Source of the DNA: Salipiger profundus
Lineage (GTDB): Bacteria; Pseudomonadota; Alphaproteobacteria; Rhodobacterales; Rhodobacteraceae
Length of the DNA stretch: 64,000 bases
Assembly: GCF_001969385.1 (NCBI RefSeq)
Contig: NZ_CP014798.1
Span: 62,001-126,000 of the forward strand
Reading direction: 5' to 3'
Shown: in pieces, positions 53,946-63,477 of the stretch
Numbering within the stretch: position 1 is the stretch's first letter
Layout: the number at the start of each line of letters is the position of its first letter
Made by a program: the position numbers and the translations under genes
The notes under the pieces: generated by a model
What the model was told of the DNA's origin: nothing
The model's database searches: none
What the model saw: only the letters and a program-made list of their open reading frames with translations

Positions 53946-54297
53946 CGGGGATCTCCCTTCTTAGCGTGGCTTTCAACATAGAACATAACAGGAACAAAAT
54001 CAAGCCACCTGCGGAAATCATGGGGTTTGAGAGGAAGAGGAGGGCCGGGGGAGGTCAGGCCTGAGGATGCCCGAAAGAGGGTGTCCGGGCCTGATCCTGT
54101 TCCTCATTGGGGTCTGATGCCGGAAAGTGGAGGATCCTACGTTCTCATGAGCTTTGCATTTAACGCTCCTCGGCATCAGATCCCTAAAGAGTGAAAGTGT
54201 TCTTCGGGTTTTGTGACTGACGGATGAGGGCCTTTGAGGTCCCTCAGATGGGTCCGGGCCGGATTCCGGTCTGCCGTTCCGGATGAAGGGCATTCTC
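53946..54297. other. Intergenic region without recognisable gene
   Basis: About 350 bp upstream of the two divergent hypothetical genes. It contains a short hairpin (GCCCG...CGGGC near 54067-54090) and several similar GGATG/CCTGAT segments. A 112-codon open frame on the minus strand has no family features and is not called. Confidence 0.45.
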
Positions 54298-54768
54298 ATG
54301 CAAACAGGTGTCTTGCGCGTATTGCGCGCGACCGCTGCCTCGTGGTGGCGACACAAGGAACTACGCCGAACCGGCCAGACGGGGCAGGCACAACGGCGCG
54401 AGCGCGAGACCGTCCTACGTGATCTCGGTTATCTGAAGCAGGCGGCGCTGTTGCCTAACGCGCATGTGATCTGCGGGGAGGGCGGGACATTCCTCCATCT
54501 CGGTTGGACCACCGTGTCGACCTTCGCGCCGATCAAGCGCTTTCCCTTGGCCGCCCTCGCGGTCGCACAAGGGACCCCGTTCATCGATATCCGACCCGTC
54601 ACCGATGTCATCGCCTTCGCGAACCTGCCGCGGGTGGCGCGGGACGGATCGGACGACTCTGAACCTTCGGGTCCCGGCAGGTCCGTGTCGCTGACCACCT
54701 ACATCGACATGGCCGAACAGCTCGGCGCGAGCATCACCAACGATCCGCGGCTCTGTCGGTCAACCTAG
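54298..54768 (+). CDS. Hypothetical plasmid backbone protein
   Basis: A 156-residue protein with a basic N-terminus (RVLRATAASWWRHKELRRTG) and a globular region without recognised motifs. ATG 54298 is chosen because AAGGG lies 8 nt before it; ATG 54283 is in frame upstream. It precedes ardC by 40 bp, so it may be in the same conjugation- or establishment-related group. Confidence 0.5.
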   Translation: MQTGVLRVLRATAASWWRHKELRRTGQTGQAQRRERETVLRDLGYLKQAALLPNAHVICGEGGTFLHLGWTTVSTFAPIKRFPLAALAVAQGTPFIDIRPVTDVIAFANLPRVARDGSDDSEPSGPGRSVSLTTYIDMAEQLGASITNDPRLCRST

Positions 54769-54808
54769 TCACCACTCCCTCTCACCAAAACTCGAAAGGA
54801 CGCCAGCC

Positions 54809-55747
54809 ATGGCCCGATCCCGCACGCCCAAATTCGATGCCTCCGAGGTCATCACAAACGAAATCATCCGCATCATCGAGCGCGGCGTCCTGCCGTGGCG
54901 CAAGCCCTGGACCGCAGGCGGCAGCTCACGCCCCCTGCGCGTGGGCGGCGAACCCTACCAGGGGGTGAACAACTTCCTGCTGACGATGCGGACCGTGATG
55001 GCGGGCCACAGCTCTCCCTTCTGGATGACTCTGCCTCAGGCCAATGCGTTGGACGCAAAGGTCCGCAAGGGCGAGAAATCCTCTGTCGTCGTCTATTACG
55101 GCCAAAGCCGGAAAGACGCGGGCGGCGAGGACGACCGCAGCGATGGCGATGATCGCTCCGAGGAAGCCCGCATCTTCCGCTTCCAGAAATCCTATCGCGT
55201 GTTCAATGCCTGCCAGATCGATGGCCTGCCCGACAGTTTCTACCCTGACCCGGAGCCCGTACCCGAGCATCCGCCGTCCGAGCCGATCCCGCACATGCAG
55301 GCGTTTTTCGATGCCATCGACATCACAACCGTCTTCACGGGCACGGAGGCGTACTATTTGCCCCCCGTGGACAAGGTCTATATGCCATCCATCACGCGGT
55401 TCCAGGACCCGCGCAATTTCTACGGGGTCTGGGCCCATGAGCTGGCCCATGCCACGAAAGCCCCACATCGACTGAACCGTGATTTCGGGTTCTCGAAGTT
55501 TGGCAACACGTCCTATGCGCGCGAGGAGATCGTCGCGGAACTGACCTCGGTGTTCCTGGGTCAGACGCTCGGCTTCACGGCGCATACGCTCGAGATGAAT
55601 GCCGCCTACCTCCACAACTGGTTGCGCGTTCTTCGGTCGGACAAGGGTGCGATCTTCCGCCATGCCGCCGATGCGCAGCGCGCCTGCGACTATCTGATCG
55701 CCAGATCGGAGGTGGGCAGGGCAGGGCGCAGTGCCGAGGCCGCCTGA
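54809..55747 (+). CDS. ardC: ArdC-like antirestriction/ssDNA-binding protein
   Basis: A 312-residue protein. The N-terminal ArdC domain (EIIRIIERGVLPWRKPW, NNFLL, FRFQKSYRVFNACQIDGL) binds single-stranded DNA in known members; the C-terminal zincin-type domain has HELAHATKAPHR with downstream EEIVAELTS. ArdC protects incoming plasmid DNA. A GAAAGGAC ribosome site precedes the ATG. Confidence 0.87.
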   Translation: MARSRTPKFDASEVITNEIIRIIERGVLPWRKPWTAGGSSRPLRVGGEPYQGVNNFLLTMRTVMAGHSSPFWMTLPQANALDAKVRKGEKSSVVVYYGQSRKDAGGEDDRSDGDDRSEEARIFRFQKSYRVFNACQIDGLPDSFYPDPEPVPEHPPSEPIPHMQAFFDAIDITTVFTGTEAYYLPPVDKVYMPSITRFQDPRNFYGVWAHELAHATKAPHRLNRDFGFSKFGNTSYAREEIVAELTSVFLGQTLGFTAHTLEMNAAYLHNWLRVLRSDKGAIFRHAADAQRACDYLIARSEVGRAGRSAEAA

Positions 55748-55770
55748 CCACACGGAGAACGGAGACTCGC

Positions 55771-55980
55771 ATGTCACGCAAGGAACCCAAGGCGCTGCGG
55801 GTGGCCTGCTTTGAAGACGGCCGCCGCAAGATCATCACCTTCAAGCGCGGTGCCTATTGGTGGAGCCCGTCCGAGGGTGCTTATCCGCTCTCGGCAGCGC
55901 TCGAGAGCATCAAGCACCAAGGCGGCTGGATCGAAACCATCCCTAACCCGAATTACAGACCCAAGGGGCTGTTCGGGTAG
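55771..55980 (+). CDS. Small hypothetical protein
   Basis: A 69-residue protein (LRVACFEDGRRKIITFKRG, WWSPSEGAYPLSAAL). No family recognised. GGAGACTCGC precedes the ATG and it follows ardC by 23 bp, so it is probably real and coexpressed. Confidence 0.6.
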   Translation: MSRKEPKALRVACFEDGRRKIITFKRGAYWWSPSEGAYPLSAALESIKHQGGWIETIPNPNYRPKGLFG

Positions 55981-56067
55981 GGCACCTTCTGCTTCGGTCC
56001 TTCCGCCAAGCAGAAAAGAAAAAGCAGGCTTTGGGAAGGGTGTTTCAACTTCTCAAAGGAGAGCCCT

Positions 56068-56457
56068 ATGACCATCACTGCACAGCCCCAGACAGAATGC
56101 CCGGATCCGAGTGTGATCGCCGCGCAGAACGACGCGTTCCGCAAGCTCGCGTGCCTTGGAGTGCCGCCCGCGCAGCCCATCCAAGGCCGGATGCATGTCA
56201 CCCGCTCGCTCATGGAGGCCGGTGACGGCTTTATGGCCGAGGCGGTGAAAGCCACCGGTGAGTTTACCACCTTTGAGCAGGACAATGATCCCGAGGGATG
56301 GCATGATTTCGGAGCGGTCGAGATCCGGGGCGAGACCGTGTTCTGGAAAATCGATCTCTATGAAGCGGATTCGGATTTCCGCTACGGGGCCGAGACCCCG
56401 GGCAATCCCGTGACCACAATGCGCGTACTGACCGTCATGCTGGCGCGCGACTGGTAG
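56068..56457 (+). CDS. DUF3768-like plasmid protein
   Basis: A 129-residue protein with the DUF3768-like pattern IAAQNDAFRKLACLG, TRSLMEAG, NDPEGWHDFGAVEI and FWKIDLYE, ending RVLTVMLARDW. Common on alphaproteobacterial plasmids; function unknown. AAAGGAGAG precedes the ATG and a strong terminator follows. Confidence 0.75.
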   Translation: MTITAQPQTECPDPSVIAAQNDAFRKLACLGVPPAQPIQGRMHVTRSLMEAGDGFMAEAVKATGEFTTFEQDNDPEGWHDFGAVEIRGETVFWKIDLYEADSDFRYGAETPGNPVTTMRVLTVMLARDW

Positions 56458-56496
56458 AAGGGCAGGGGACGCCTCCCCGTGACATCTCAGACGACT

Positions 56497-56537
56497 AAGG
56501 CCCGCTGCCCCCAAAAAAGGCAAAGCGGGCCTTTTTT
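56497..56537 (+). terminator. Intrinsic terminator
   Basis: AAGGCCCGCT (56497-56506) pairs with AGCGGGCCTT (56524-56533), followed by TTTT. It closes the ardC-DUF3768 unit. Confidence 0.8.
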
Positions 56538-56616
56538 CGTGGTGATCCCCGAAGCCGGGGATTGGTCCCGCGCGTAGAGGCGCGGGCCACACCTAACCCA
56601 TCTGGAAGGATATCCC

Positions 56617-58599
56617 ATGACCACAAGTTTTGCCCCCCTCACCGTCGCTATCGGCGATCTCGTCCCGCATGCCGCCAATGTGCGCAGCAACGCGCCGGAA
56701 ACCTATGACCCCGAGAACATCGCGCATCTGAAGGCCAGCATCGCTGTGCTGGGCCTCCTGCAGCCGCTCCTCGTCCAGAAGTTCGACGGCAAATACGCCG
56801 TGCTGGCCGGTGGACGGCGCCATGCAGCCCTGAAGGAGCTGGTCGCGGACAAGAGCGAGAAGGGGTTCACCGCGAAAACCAAGGTCGACTGCCGCCTTGT
56901 GCCCGAGGATTGCGACGTGACGACGGCGCTGTCCCTCGCCGAGAACATCACCCAGGCCCCCATGAACGCCATCGACGAGTTCGAGGCTTTCGCCCGGATG
57001 ATGGAAGTCGACGGCCAGACGCCCGAGACGATCGCCAAGACCTTCGGCACCACGGTGGCGGCCGTGAAAGGCCGGTTGCGCTACGGTCTGATCCACCCCG
57101 ACATTCGCGCTGCGGCCCGGGCTAAGACCATCACGCTCGACACGATGAAGGCCTTTGCGGAGCATCCGAGCCAGGAGGTGCAGCGCGAAGTCTTCGAGGC
57201 GCTCACCAAGGAAGATAGCTACCTGCAGGCCTATACGGTCCGCCAGGCGCTCAAATCCCGCGGCGTGCAGGTCAGTGACGATATCGGAGCTTTCGTGCGC
57301 GAAGACTACGAGGCGCGCGGCGGCGCTGTCGCCGCTGACCTTCTGGAAGAGCATTCCGTGCTCGAGGATGCCGCTCTGGTCGAGACCATCTTGCTCGAGA
57401 AGCTCGGTGCCGCTGCCGAAGAGGCGCGTATGAGGCTGGGCTTTGCCTGGGCCGATGCGATGGTCCGCTATGATTACGCGACCATGGCCGACTACGGCCG
57501 CGTCTATCCCGGCCCGATCGAACCGGATGAGGCTGCGCAAAAACGCATCGATGAGATCGCCGCCGAGCTTGAGAAACTGCAGCTCGAGATGGAGGATGAG
57601 GGGCTCGAGGACGGTGCCTACAACGCGCTTTACGAGCGCGTGGACGCCTTGGAAGAGGAAGCCCGCGACCTGCAGGAGGCCTACAGCGCCGAGGACCTCG
57701 CGCGGTCTGGGGTAATCGCGTCCTGGTCGGGCGGGCAGGTGACCCTCCATGTTGGCCTCGTCCGCCCGGAAGACACCGTCAAAAAGGAGGGCGCGCGCGG
57801 CTCCTCGGCTAGCCCGACCGGGGAGGAGGCCCCAGACGCCGGCGAAATCACCTATCCGGCCTCACTGGCTGAGGACCTCAAGACCGAGCGAGCCATGGCG
57901 CTTGGGGCCGCGATGGCGCTGCATCCGGAAGCTACGCTCGATCTGACGCTCTTCAAGCTGGTGAGCGACGTTCTGGCCAGCGGCATGAGTGTCACGCAGG
58001 CGATCAAGATCGATGCCCGCAAGGAATACCGCAGCCATGCCAAGATGGACGAGATCGACGCAACCTCGCTCGAGCAGGTGGCGGCGGCGCATGAGGCGCT
58101 GGACCTCTCCTGGCTCGATGACACCCGCGCGCCCGCCGATCAGTTCGCGGCGTTTCGCGCGCTGGAGGCAGGCGAAAAGGCCAAGCTCGTGGCCTATGCC
58201 ACGGCCAGCACCACGCAGTCCTGCTTCGCGCGGGACCGCCAGCGCGACAGCCTGATGCATGCGTTCGAGATCGAGATCATGCCCGACATCCGCTCCCACT
58301 GGACGCCGAATGCGGCGCTCTTCAACCGCTTCAAGAAGGCTTGGCTCCTGAAGATCCTCGGCGAGGATCTGGGTCTCGCCCAGGAGGCGGTGACGCTGGC
58401 CTCGTCGAGCAAGAAGGAGATCGTCGCCTTTTGTGACAAGCTCTTCGCCGAGCCCTTCGCCACGCTCACGGACGCGCAGCGCGCTGCCGTGGCCGCCTGG
58501 TGCCCGCCCATGATGCAGACAGCCGGTGTCGCCTGTGATGAGGCGGAGCCCGCGGCGGAAACCCCGGAGCCTGACGGCGACATCGCGCAAGCGGCCTGA
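56617..58599 (+). CDS. Large ParB/RepB/Spo0J-family plasmid protein
   Basis: A 660-residue protein with a ParB N-terminal domain (NVRSNAPETYDPENIAHLK, GGRRHAALKELV, LAENITQAPMNAIDEF), a KorB-like HTH region (KTFGTTVAAVKGRLRYG) and a long acidic, partly coiled-coil C-terminal part (residues 300-365). It is a distant paralogue of the gene at 40722-42353. Proteins of this size are widespread on alphaproteobacterial plasmids and are thought to be regulators or partition accessories. It is preceded by GGAAGG. Confidence 0.85.
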   Translation: MTTSFAPLTVAIGDLVPHAANVRSNAPETYDPENIAHLKASIAVLGLLQPLLVQKFDGKYAVLAGGRRHAALKELVADKSEKGFTAKTKVDCRLVPEDCDVTTALSLAENITQAPMNAIDEFEAFARMMEVDGQTPETIAKTFGTTVAAVKGRLRYGLIHPDIRAAARAKTITLDTMKAFAEHPSQEVQREVFEALTKEDSYLQAYTVRQALKSRGVQVSDDIGAFVREDYEARGGAVAADLLEEHSVLEDAALVETILLEKLGAAAEEARMRLGFAWADAMVRYDYATMADYGRVYPGPIEPDEAAQKRIDEIAAELEKLQLEMEDEGLEDGAYNALYERVDALEEEARDLQEAYSAEDLARSGVIASWSGGQVTLHVGLVRPEDTVKKEGARGSSASPTGEEAPDAGEITYPASLAEDLKTERAMALGAAMALHPEATLDLTLFKLVSDVLASGMSVTQAIKIDARKEYRSHAKMDEIDATSLEQVAAAHEALDLSWLDDTRAPADQFAAFRALEAGEKAKLVAYATASTTQSCFARDRQRDSLMHAFEIEIMPDIRSHWTPNAALFNRFKKAWLLKILGEDLGLAQEAVTLASSSKKEIVAFCDKLFAEPFATLTDAQRAAVAAWCPPMMQTAGVACDEAEPAAETPEPDGDIAQAA

Positions 58600-58675
58600 G
58601 TCCTCACGCGACCCGCGCGTGGACCATGCCGCCCGCGCGGGTCGACCCTTCCAAACCGAACAGAAAGACATCCCC

Positions 58676-59269
58676 ATGGCTATTCTCAAGTTCTCTGCCT
58701 CCGCTGTTGCGGCGCAAATCGCACATGCGCGTGCCTGCAAGACCTTCCTGCCCAACTGGAACGGGCCCGTGGACAGGCCGGCCCTGATCCTCATCGTCGG
58801 CAATGGTGTGCATCTGCGCTCAAACGGCATCGATGGCACGACCACCCGTATCGTTACCACCGAGCAGGCCGATCCCTCCTTCGCCTTCGCCGACGGCATG
58901 AACCCGTTTCGGGACACCGACTGGATGGCGCAGCGCCGCATGGCGTTTCGCGATCTGACCGGCCAGTTTTACACCGACATCCTGGATGACGTGCAGGTGC
59001 TCATCGACCGGGGGCGAGGGGCCATCCGGCTCGCCACCGATGGCCACAGCATCCGCGTCTTCGTGCGCCGGGCCTCGGACTATCTCATCGGCGGGACCTA
59101 CGAAGTGCCCTCGGGCCTCGGTGGCACCTTCAGGGTCATCCTCAAGGATGCCTGCGACACCTTTGCGATCGTGCAGAACTGTGGCAATTGCGAGGATTTT
59201 GACGCCATGCAGCCCTACCGCGTGCCGCTCGATGCGCTGATGGAAATCGATGACCGGAGGGCGGCGTAA
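58676..59269 (+). CDS. Hypothetical plasmid protein downstream of ParB-like gene
   Basis: A 197-residue protein with no recognised motif; segments such as DRPALILIVGNGVHLRSNG and GGTYEVPSGLGGTFRVIL suggest a compact alpha/beta fold. It starts at ATG 58676, with the upstream frame (from 58526) a shadow of the ParB-like gene. Conserved position behind ParB-like genes suggests a plasmid maintenance role, which is inference. Confidence 0.6.
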   Translation: MAILKFSASAVAAQIAHARACKTFLPNWNGPVDRPALILIVGNGVHLRSNGIDGTTTRIVTTEQADPSFAFADGMNPFRDTDWMAQRRMAFRDLTGQFYTDILDDVQVLIDRGRGAIRLATDGHSIRVFVRRASDYLIGGTYEVPSGLGGTFRVILKDACDTFAIVQNCGNCEDFDAMQPYRVPLDALMEIDDRRAA

Positions 59270-59401
59270 CGCGCCCTTTCTCAAACATGCATCGCCAATA
59301 CCCTGCCGGGCCGGCGGCCCTCTTGATGGTGTGGACGCCCCCTCACGGCATCGCTGTGCCAAGGTAGCGGTGTCGAAATTCGCTACGAGGAGGAAGCGTC
59401 C

Positions 59402-59656
59402 ATGGAGAAGGTTAGCATTGTAGGGCTGGATATTGCCAAGAGTTCGTTTCACGCGCATGGCGCGGCGGCAAATGGATCTAAGGTCTTTAGCAAGGCGTTG
59501 CCGCGAGGGCGGGTGCTAGAGTTTTTCGGTCAGATTGAGCCTTGCACCATCGCTTTGGAGGCTTGCGCGGGTGCGCATCACTGGAGCCGGGAGCTTTCCA
59601 GACTTGGCCACGATGTCAGGCTCATCGCCCCGCAATACGTCAAACCCTATGTGAAG
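59402..59656 (+). pseudogene. IS110-family transposase, 5' part
   Basis: The first 85 codons of an IS110-type transposase: VGLDIAKSSFHAHG with the first acidic residue, LEACAGAHHW with the Glu, ending QYVKPYVK. It is cut by the RIT element right after GTGAAG. The missing continuation RQKNDANDAEA resumes at 63513. A GGAGGAAG ribosome site precedes the ATG. Confidence 0.88.
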
Positions 59657-59676
59657 TAATGATCACCTCTCCATTA

Positions 59677-59711
59677 CTTCACTTATCATCAGGTGGCCGT
59701 AATGCGGAGGA
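59677..59711 (+). repeat. RIT element left inverted repeat
   Basis: Begins CTTCACTTATCATCAGG and ends TAATGCGGAGGA. Perfect inverse of 63478-63512. The adjoining 59651-59682 also forms a hairpin, GTGAAGTAATG with CATTACTTCAC. Confidence 0.92.
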
Positions 59712-59821
59712 CTGTGGGACAGGCGCATGAATTCCCCGCATTTCCGCGCCAATCGACGGCTTTGCTCCGCATTATTTTCGGCCGAACCTCTGCGGTTGTT
59801 TGACCAGCGGAGGAGCCAGCG

Positions 59822-61054
59822 ATGACAAAAGCCGATCGCCAAGTAATCACCGAACTCGAAACCGTACTGACCAGCCAAGGATACAGCCCGGTGGTGGTCA
59901 GGAATTACTGCGCCTACGCGCGCGGCTTTCTTGACCATCTTGCGCAGCGGAACATCCCGGTCGCAGATGTAACCGAAGCCCAAGTGGAGCAATACCTGCG
60001 CGAAGCGGTCGCGCTGTTCCAGCGCCGTCACGGCCGCCTTCCTGGTCCGCGCTGGCACCAAATTCCCTGCGCGGGTATTCACGCGCTGCTGCGGCTTGTG
60101 CAGGGCCGATGGCCACCGGCTACAAATGCGGCCTGTGCGGCCGACGCGTTGCGATTTGCGATCTGTAACGAGTACGAGGCCTGGCTTCTCGATGAGCGTG
60201 GCCTTGCCCGGCCCAGCATCCATGCGCTCCTGTGGGAAGCCCGACACTTCCTGGCCTGGCACCTCGAACGATGCGGTGCCGAAGGTCTGATGGATCTAAG
60301 TATCGACGACACCGACCGCTATATGGACCTGCGTGCATTGAAGCTGACGCGCAGCTCGCTGAAATCTGTTGCGGAGCGGCTTCGTTCGCTGCTGCGTCAC
60401 CTCTATAGGGCGGGCCACATTGCGACCGACCTGTCGCCGCACATCATCGCGCCGTTGCTCTACGCCTATGAAGGTGTACCCTCGATCCTGGAACGGGACC
60501 AGATCGCCGCGGTACTGGAAAGCGCGAGGGCGGACAGGACACCGGCGGGGCTGCGGGACTACGCAATCTTGCAACTCCTTGCAACCTATGGGCTGCGGTC
60601 TGGAGAAATCCGCAATCTGCGGATTGAGGACATCGACTGGCGGAGCGAAACCATCCGTGTCCGTCACAGCAAAACGGGAGCCTGCTCGTTCCTGCCCCTG
60701 ATGGTGCCTGCGGGCGAGGCCGTTCTCACCTATCTGCGTTCCGGACGGCCAGCGACCGCTGCCAGGGAAGTCTTCATCCGCACGCGCGCGCCCTATCGCA
60801 AGCTCGAGAAGCTATACAGTCTGGTTCGACGGCGGCTCTGCGATGCCGGCATCAAGCCGCCAGGCAAATGCGGGCCGCATATCTTCCGCCATGCGCGTGC
60901 GGTCGAGATGCTGCGCACGTCAGTTCCGCAAAAAGTCATCGGCGACCTTTTGGGGCATCGCTCAACCGCGTCGACGGCCCCCTACCTCAAGCTTGCCACC
61001 GAGGATCTCAGGGCCATTGCGCTTGATGTGCCGGGTGCGGAGGGGCTGGCATGA
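59822..61054 (+). CDS. ritA: RIT tyrosine recombinase A
   Basis: A 410-residue tyrosine recombinase. The C-terminal catalytic domain has Arg in TYGLRSGEIRNL, the HIFRHARAVEML box, LLGHRSTASTAPYLK with the nucleophilic Tyr. The N-terminal half (residues 1-200) is a SAM-like DNA-binding region. It is first of three coupled genes (ATGA overlap with the next). Acts with the other two to move the element. Confidence 0.9.
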   Translation: MTKADRQVITELETVLTSQGYSPVVVRNYCAYARGFLDHLAQRNIPVADVTEAQVEQYLREAVALFQRRHGRLPGPRWHQIPCAGIHALLRLVQGRWPPATNAACAADALRFAICNEYEAWLLDERGLARPSIHALLWEARHFLAWHLERCGAEGLMDLSIDDTDRYMDLRALKLTRSSLKSVAERLRSLLRHLYRAGHIATDLSPHIIAPLLYAYEGVPSILERDQIAAVLESARADRTPAGLRDYAILQLLATYGLRSGEIRNLRIEDIDWRSETIRVRHSKTGACSFLPLMVPAGEAVLTYLRSGRPATAAREVFIRTRAPYRKLEKLYSLVRRRLCDAGIKPPGKCGPHIFRHARAVEMLRTSVPQKVIGDLLGHRSTASTAPYLKLATEDLRAIALDVPGAEGLA

Positions 61055-62421
61055 CCGCTCGCTGGCCCGATCCCGATCGCACGATCATTGACCACCATCT
61101 CACCGGCCTTGGTCTGCGCAGCATGAAAAGTCGAACCTGCTACCGGCAGGTCTTGCACGGCTTCCAGGACGTCGCCGAGCATCACAGCGAACTTGGTCAG
61201 GATGTGCTGGTCGCGTGGCTGCGGGTATCGGCTGAATGCTGGGCAGCGACTACGCTGCTGCACCGCACCCGCATCGTTGACAGGTTCCTCGATCACCTTC
61301 TGATTACCGAGGCGATCGAGCGCAATCCCGTCACCACCCTGCGCGAAGCATGCAGTATCAAGCAGTGCATGCCAGTCTGGCGCGCTCTGGCATCGCACGA
61401 TCCGGAAAAGGCCCTTGCCGAGTTGCGTCGGCCCCGGCCGTTCGGCAGCGTGCTGGGAGAGGTTTTGGCTGAGCACGTCGCGCTGATGCGGAACCGGGGG
61501 TACAAATACACTTCGCAGTCTGCCCGGTTGTTGAGATTTGACCAGTTCCTGCAGCTGAACCCGGCGCTCCAGGAGCAGCCGGTCGGGGTGATGCTCACAC
61601 ACTGGGCGGCGGCGAAATCCACGCGCAATCACGCCGTCGAATGTGAAAATCTCAGGCGCACCCTGACGAAAATCTTCCGTCACCGGGACCCATCGATCCC
61701 ATCACGCAGGCCGGACCCGCGACCGCAGAAGGACGTGGTCAAGCAATGGCGCAAGCCCCACATCTACTCGCCTGCCGATATACGACGGATGCTCGACGTC
61801 GCTCGTTCCTTCCCCTCACCACGGTCACCACTTCGCCCGCTGACGATCTACACCATGCTGGTGCTGGCCTATTGTGCAGGCTTGCGGCGGGGCGAGCTTG
61901 CCCGTCTCGATCTTGGCGACATCAATCTCCAGAGCGGTACGATCACGGTTCGCCAAACGAAGTTCTTCAAAACCAGGATCCTGCCGCTGCCCGCCAGCGT
62001 GGTGGTCGAGCTTCGAGCCTATATCAAAGCCCGGCGCCGTGCCGGCGCATCGCAGGATCCATGTGCCGGTCTGTTCTGGCACGAGCAGGGCCGCACCCGC
62101 CGCTACACGCCGGAAATGATCACCTGGCTGCTCACTAACGTCACACGGCGCGCCGGGTTCAAGCCACTGCAAGGGCGAACCGGGCCGCGCGTTCACGATC
62201 TGCGCCACTCGATGGTCGTGAACCGCATCTTGGAATGGTACAAAGCGGGCATCAATCCGCAGGACCGGCTGCCGTTCCTCGCGACTTACCTCGGGCATCG
62301 GGATATCAATTCCACCCTGGTCTACATCACCGTCACGCAGGATCTTCTGCATCACGCCAGCGAACGGTTCAGAGCCGTGGGAGCACCATGCCTCGACCTT
62401 GGGCAGGGGGTGAGGTCATGA
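61051..62421 (+). CDS. ritB: RIT tyrosine recombinase B
   Basis: A 456-residue tyrosine recombinase with Arg in YCAGLRRGELARLDLG, Lys in TVRQTKFFKTR, HDLRHSMVVNRIL, and the YLGHRDINSTLVYITVT box with nucleophilic Tyr. It is the longest of the trio. Overlaps both neighbours by ATGA junctions. Confidence 0.9.
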   Translation: MTARWPDPDRTIIDHHLTGLGLRSMKSRTCYRQVLHGFQDVAEHHSELGQDVLVAWLRVSAECWAATTLLHRTRIVDRFLDHLLITEAIERNPVTTLREACSIKQCMPVWRALASHDPEKALAELRRPRPFGSVLGEVLAEHVALMRNRGYKYTSQSARLLRFDQFLQLNPALQEQPVGVMLTHWAAAKSTRNHAVECENLRRTLTKIFRHRDPSIPSRRPDPRPQKDVVKQWRKPHIYSPADIRRMLDVARSFPSPRSPLRPLTIYTMLVLAYCAGLRRGELARLDLGDINLQSGTITVRQTKFFKTRILPLPASVVVELRAYIKARRRAGASQDPCAGLFWHEQGRTRRYTPEMITWLLTNVTRRAGFKPLQGRTGPRVHDLRHSMVVNRILEWYKAGINPQDRLPFLATYLGHRDINSTLVYITVTQDLLHHASERFRAVGAPCLDLGQGVRS

Positions 62422-63422
62422 ACAAGGCGAACCCGTTCCCGAACCTGATGCGCGCGTTCTTCTATGAGTGGCTTGTTGAGCAGCGGAACGCCTCCGTCCA
62501 TACGGTCCGATCCTACCGCGACACCTGGCGGCTGTTCCTGCGGTTCACTGCGCAGCGCACCAAAAAGACGGTTGCGATGATCACGCTGGCCGATCTGACT
62601 GCCCGCGACGTTGCTGCGTTCCTGAGGCACACTGAACAGGAGCGCGGCGGCACAATCGGCACGCGCAACTGCCGGCTTGCCGCGATCCGCAGCTTCTTCA
62701 ACTTCGTGGCGACCAGAGATCCAGCATCGGTCGCTCAATGCGCGGAAATCCTCAACATCCCGGTCAAGCGAGCACCGGTATCGGAACCCTGTTATCTGGA
62801 ACCGGCGGAAGTGGCAGCGATCCTTGCCCAGCCAGACCGCTCGACCCTCGAAGGCATGCGCGATCACACGCTGCTCTCGTTCCTTTACAACAGCGGCGCA
62901 CGAATACAGGAAGCGCTCGACCTGTGCCCCGATATGATCCGGTTCGAGAGCCCAAGTTGCGTGCGGCTGACAGGCAAGGGCCGCAAGGAACGCATCTGTC
63001 CGCTCTGGCCAGAAACCGTGCTGCTGTTGAAAACGCTATTGGAACGAAAACCGCGAGCACCGGACCAGCGGCTGTTCGTGAACCGCTATGGTGAGCCGCT
63101 CAGTGCCTCGGGCGTCCGGTTCAAGCTTGCGGGCTATGTGAAAGCGGCGGCCGGAACCGAGCCATTGCTGCACACCAAACATGTGACGCCGCACAGCTTC
63201 CGCCACGCCACCGCCGTGCATCTTGTCTCGGCCGGTGTCGACGTCACGGTCATCCGCAGCTGGCTTGGCCACGTGAGCCTCGACACCACCAACCATTACG
63301 CGAAGGCGAACCTGGAAACGAAACGAAAGGCACTGGACCAAGTCAGCCTGCCGGCAACGACAGTTCAACCGCCGTCATGGAAACGGGATGCGAGCCTGCT
63401 CGCCTGGCTCGACACGCTCTGA
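62418..63422 (+). CDS. ritC: RIT tyrosine recombinase C
   Basis: A 334-residue tyrosine recombinase (XerD-like size) with Arg in YNSGARIQEALDL, Lys in LTGKGRKER, HSFRHATAVHLV and WLGHVSLDTTNHYAKA with the nucleophilic Tyr. ATG 62418 overlaps the ritB stop; the frame reaching back to 62235 is a shadow. Last of the trio. Confidence 0.9.
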   Translation: MNKANPFPNLMRAFFYEWLVEQRNASVHTVRSYRDTWRLFLRFTAQRTKKTVAMITLADLTARDVAAFLRHTEQERGGTIGTRNCRLAAIRSFFNFVATRDPASVAQCAEILNIPVKRAPVSEPCYLEPAEVAAILAQPDRSTLEGMRDHTLLSFLYNSGARIQEALDLCPDMIRFESPSCVRLTGKGRKERICPLWPETVLLLKTLLERKPRAPDQRLFVNRYGEPLSASGVRFKLAGYVKAAAGTEPLLHTKHVTPHSFRHATAVHLVSAGVDVTVIRSWLGHVSLDTTNHYAKANLETKRKALDQVSLPATTVQPPSWKRDASLLAWLDTL

Positions 63423-63477
63423 AATAATGCGGAGGAATGTGGGCGAAAACGCCGGCAACCAGCAAGTCTGCGCAGGT

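Noticed and set aside
54018..54356. 112-codon minus-strand frame
   Set aside because: Ser/Arg/Pro-rich, no ribosome site, no homology pattern, and it overlaps the start of the plus-strand gene.
56593..57750. 385-codon minus-strand frame opposite the ParB-like gene
   Set aside because: Sequence looks like reverse translation of a coding strand and no family feature is seen.
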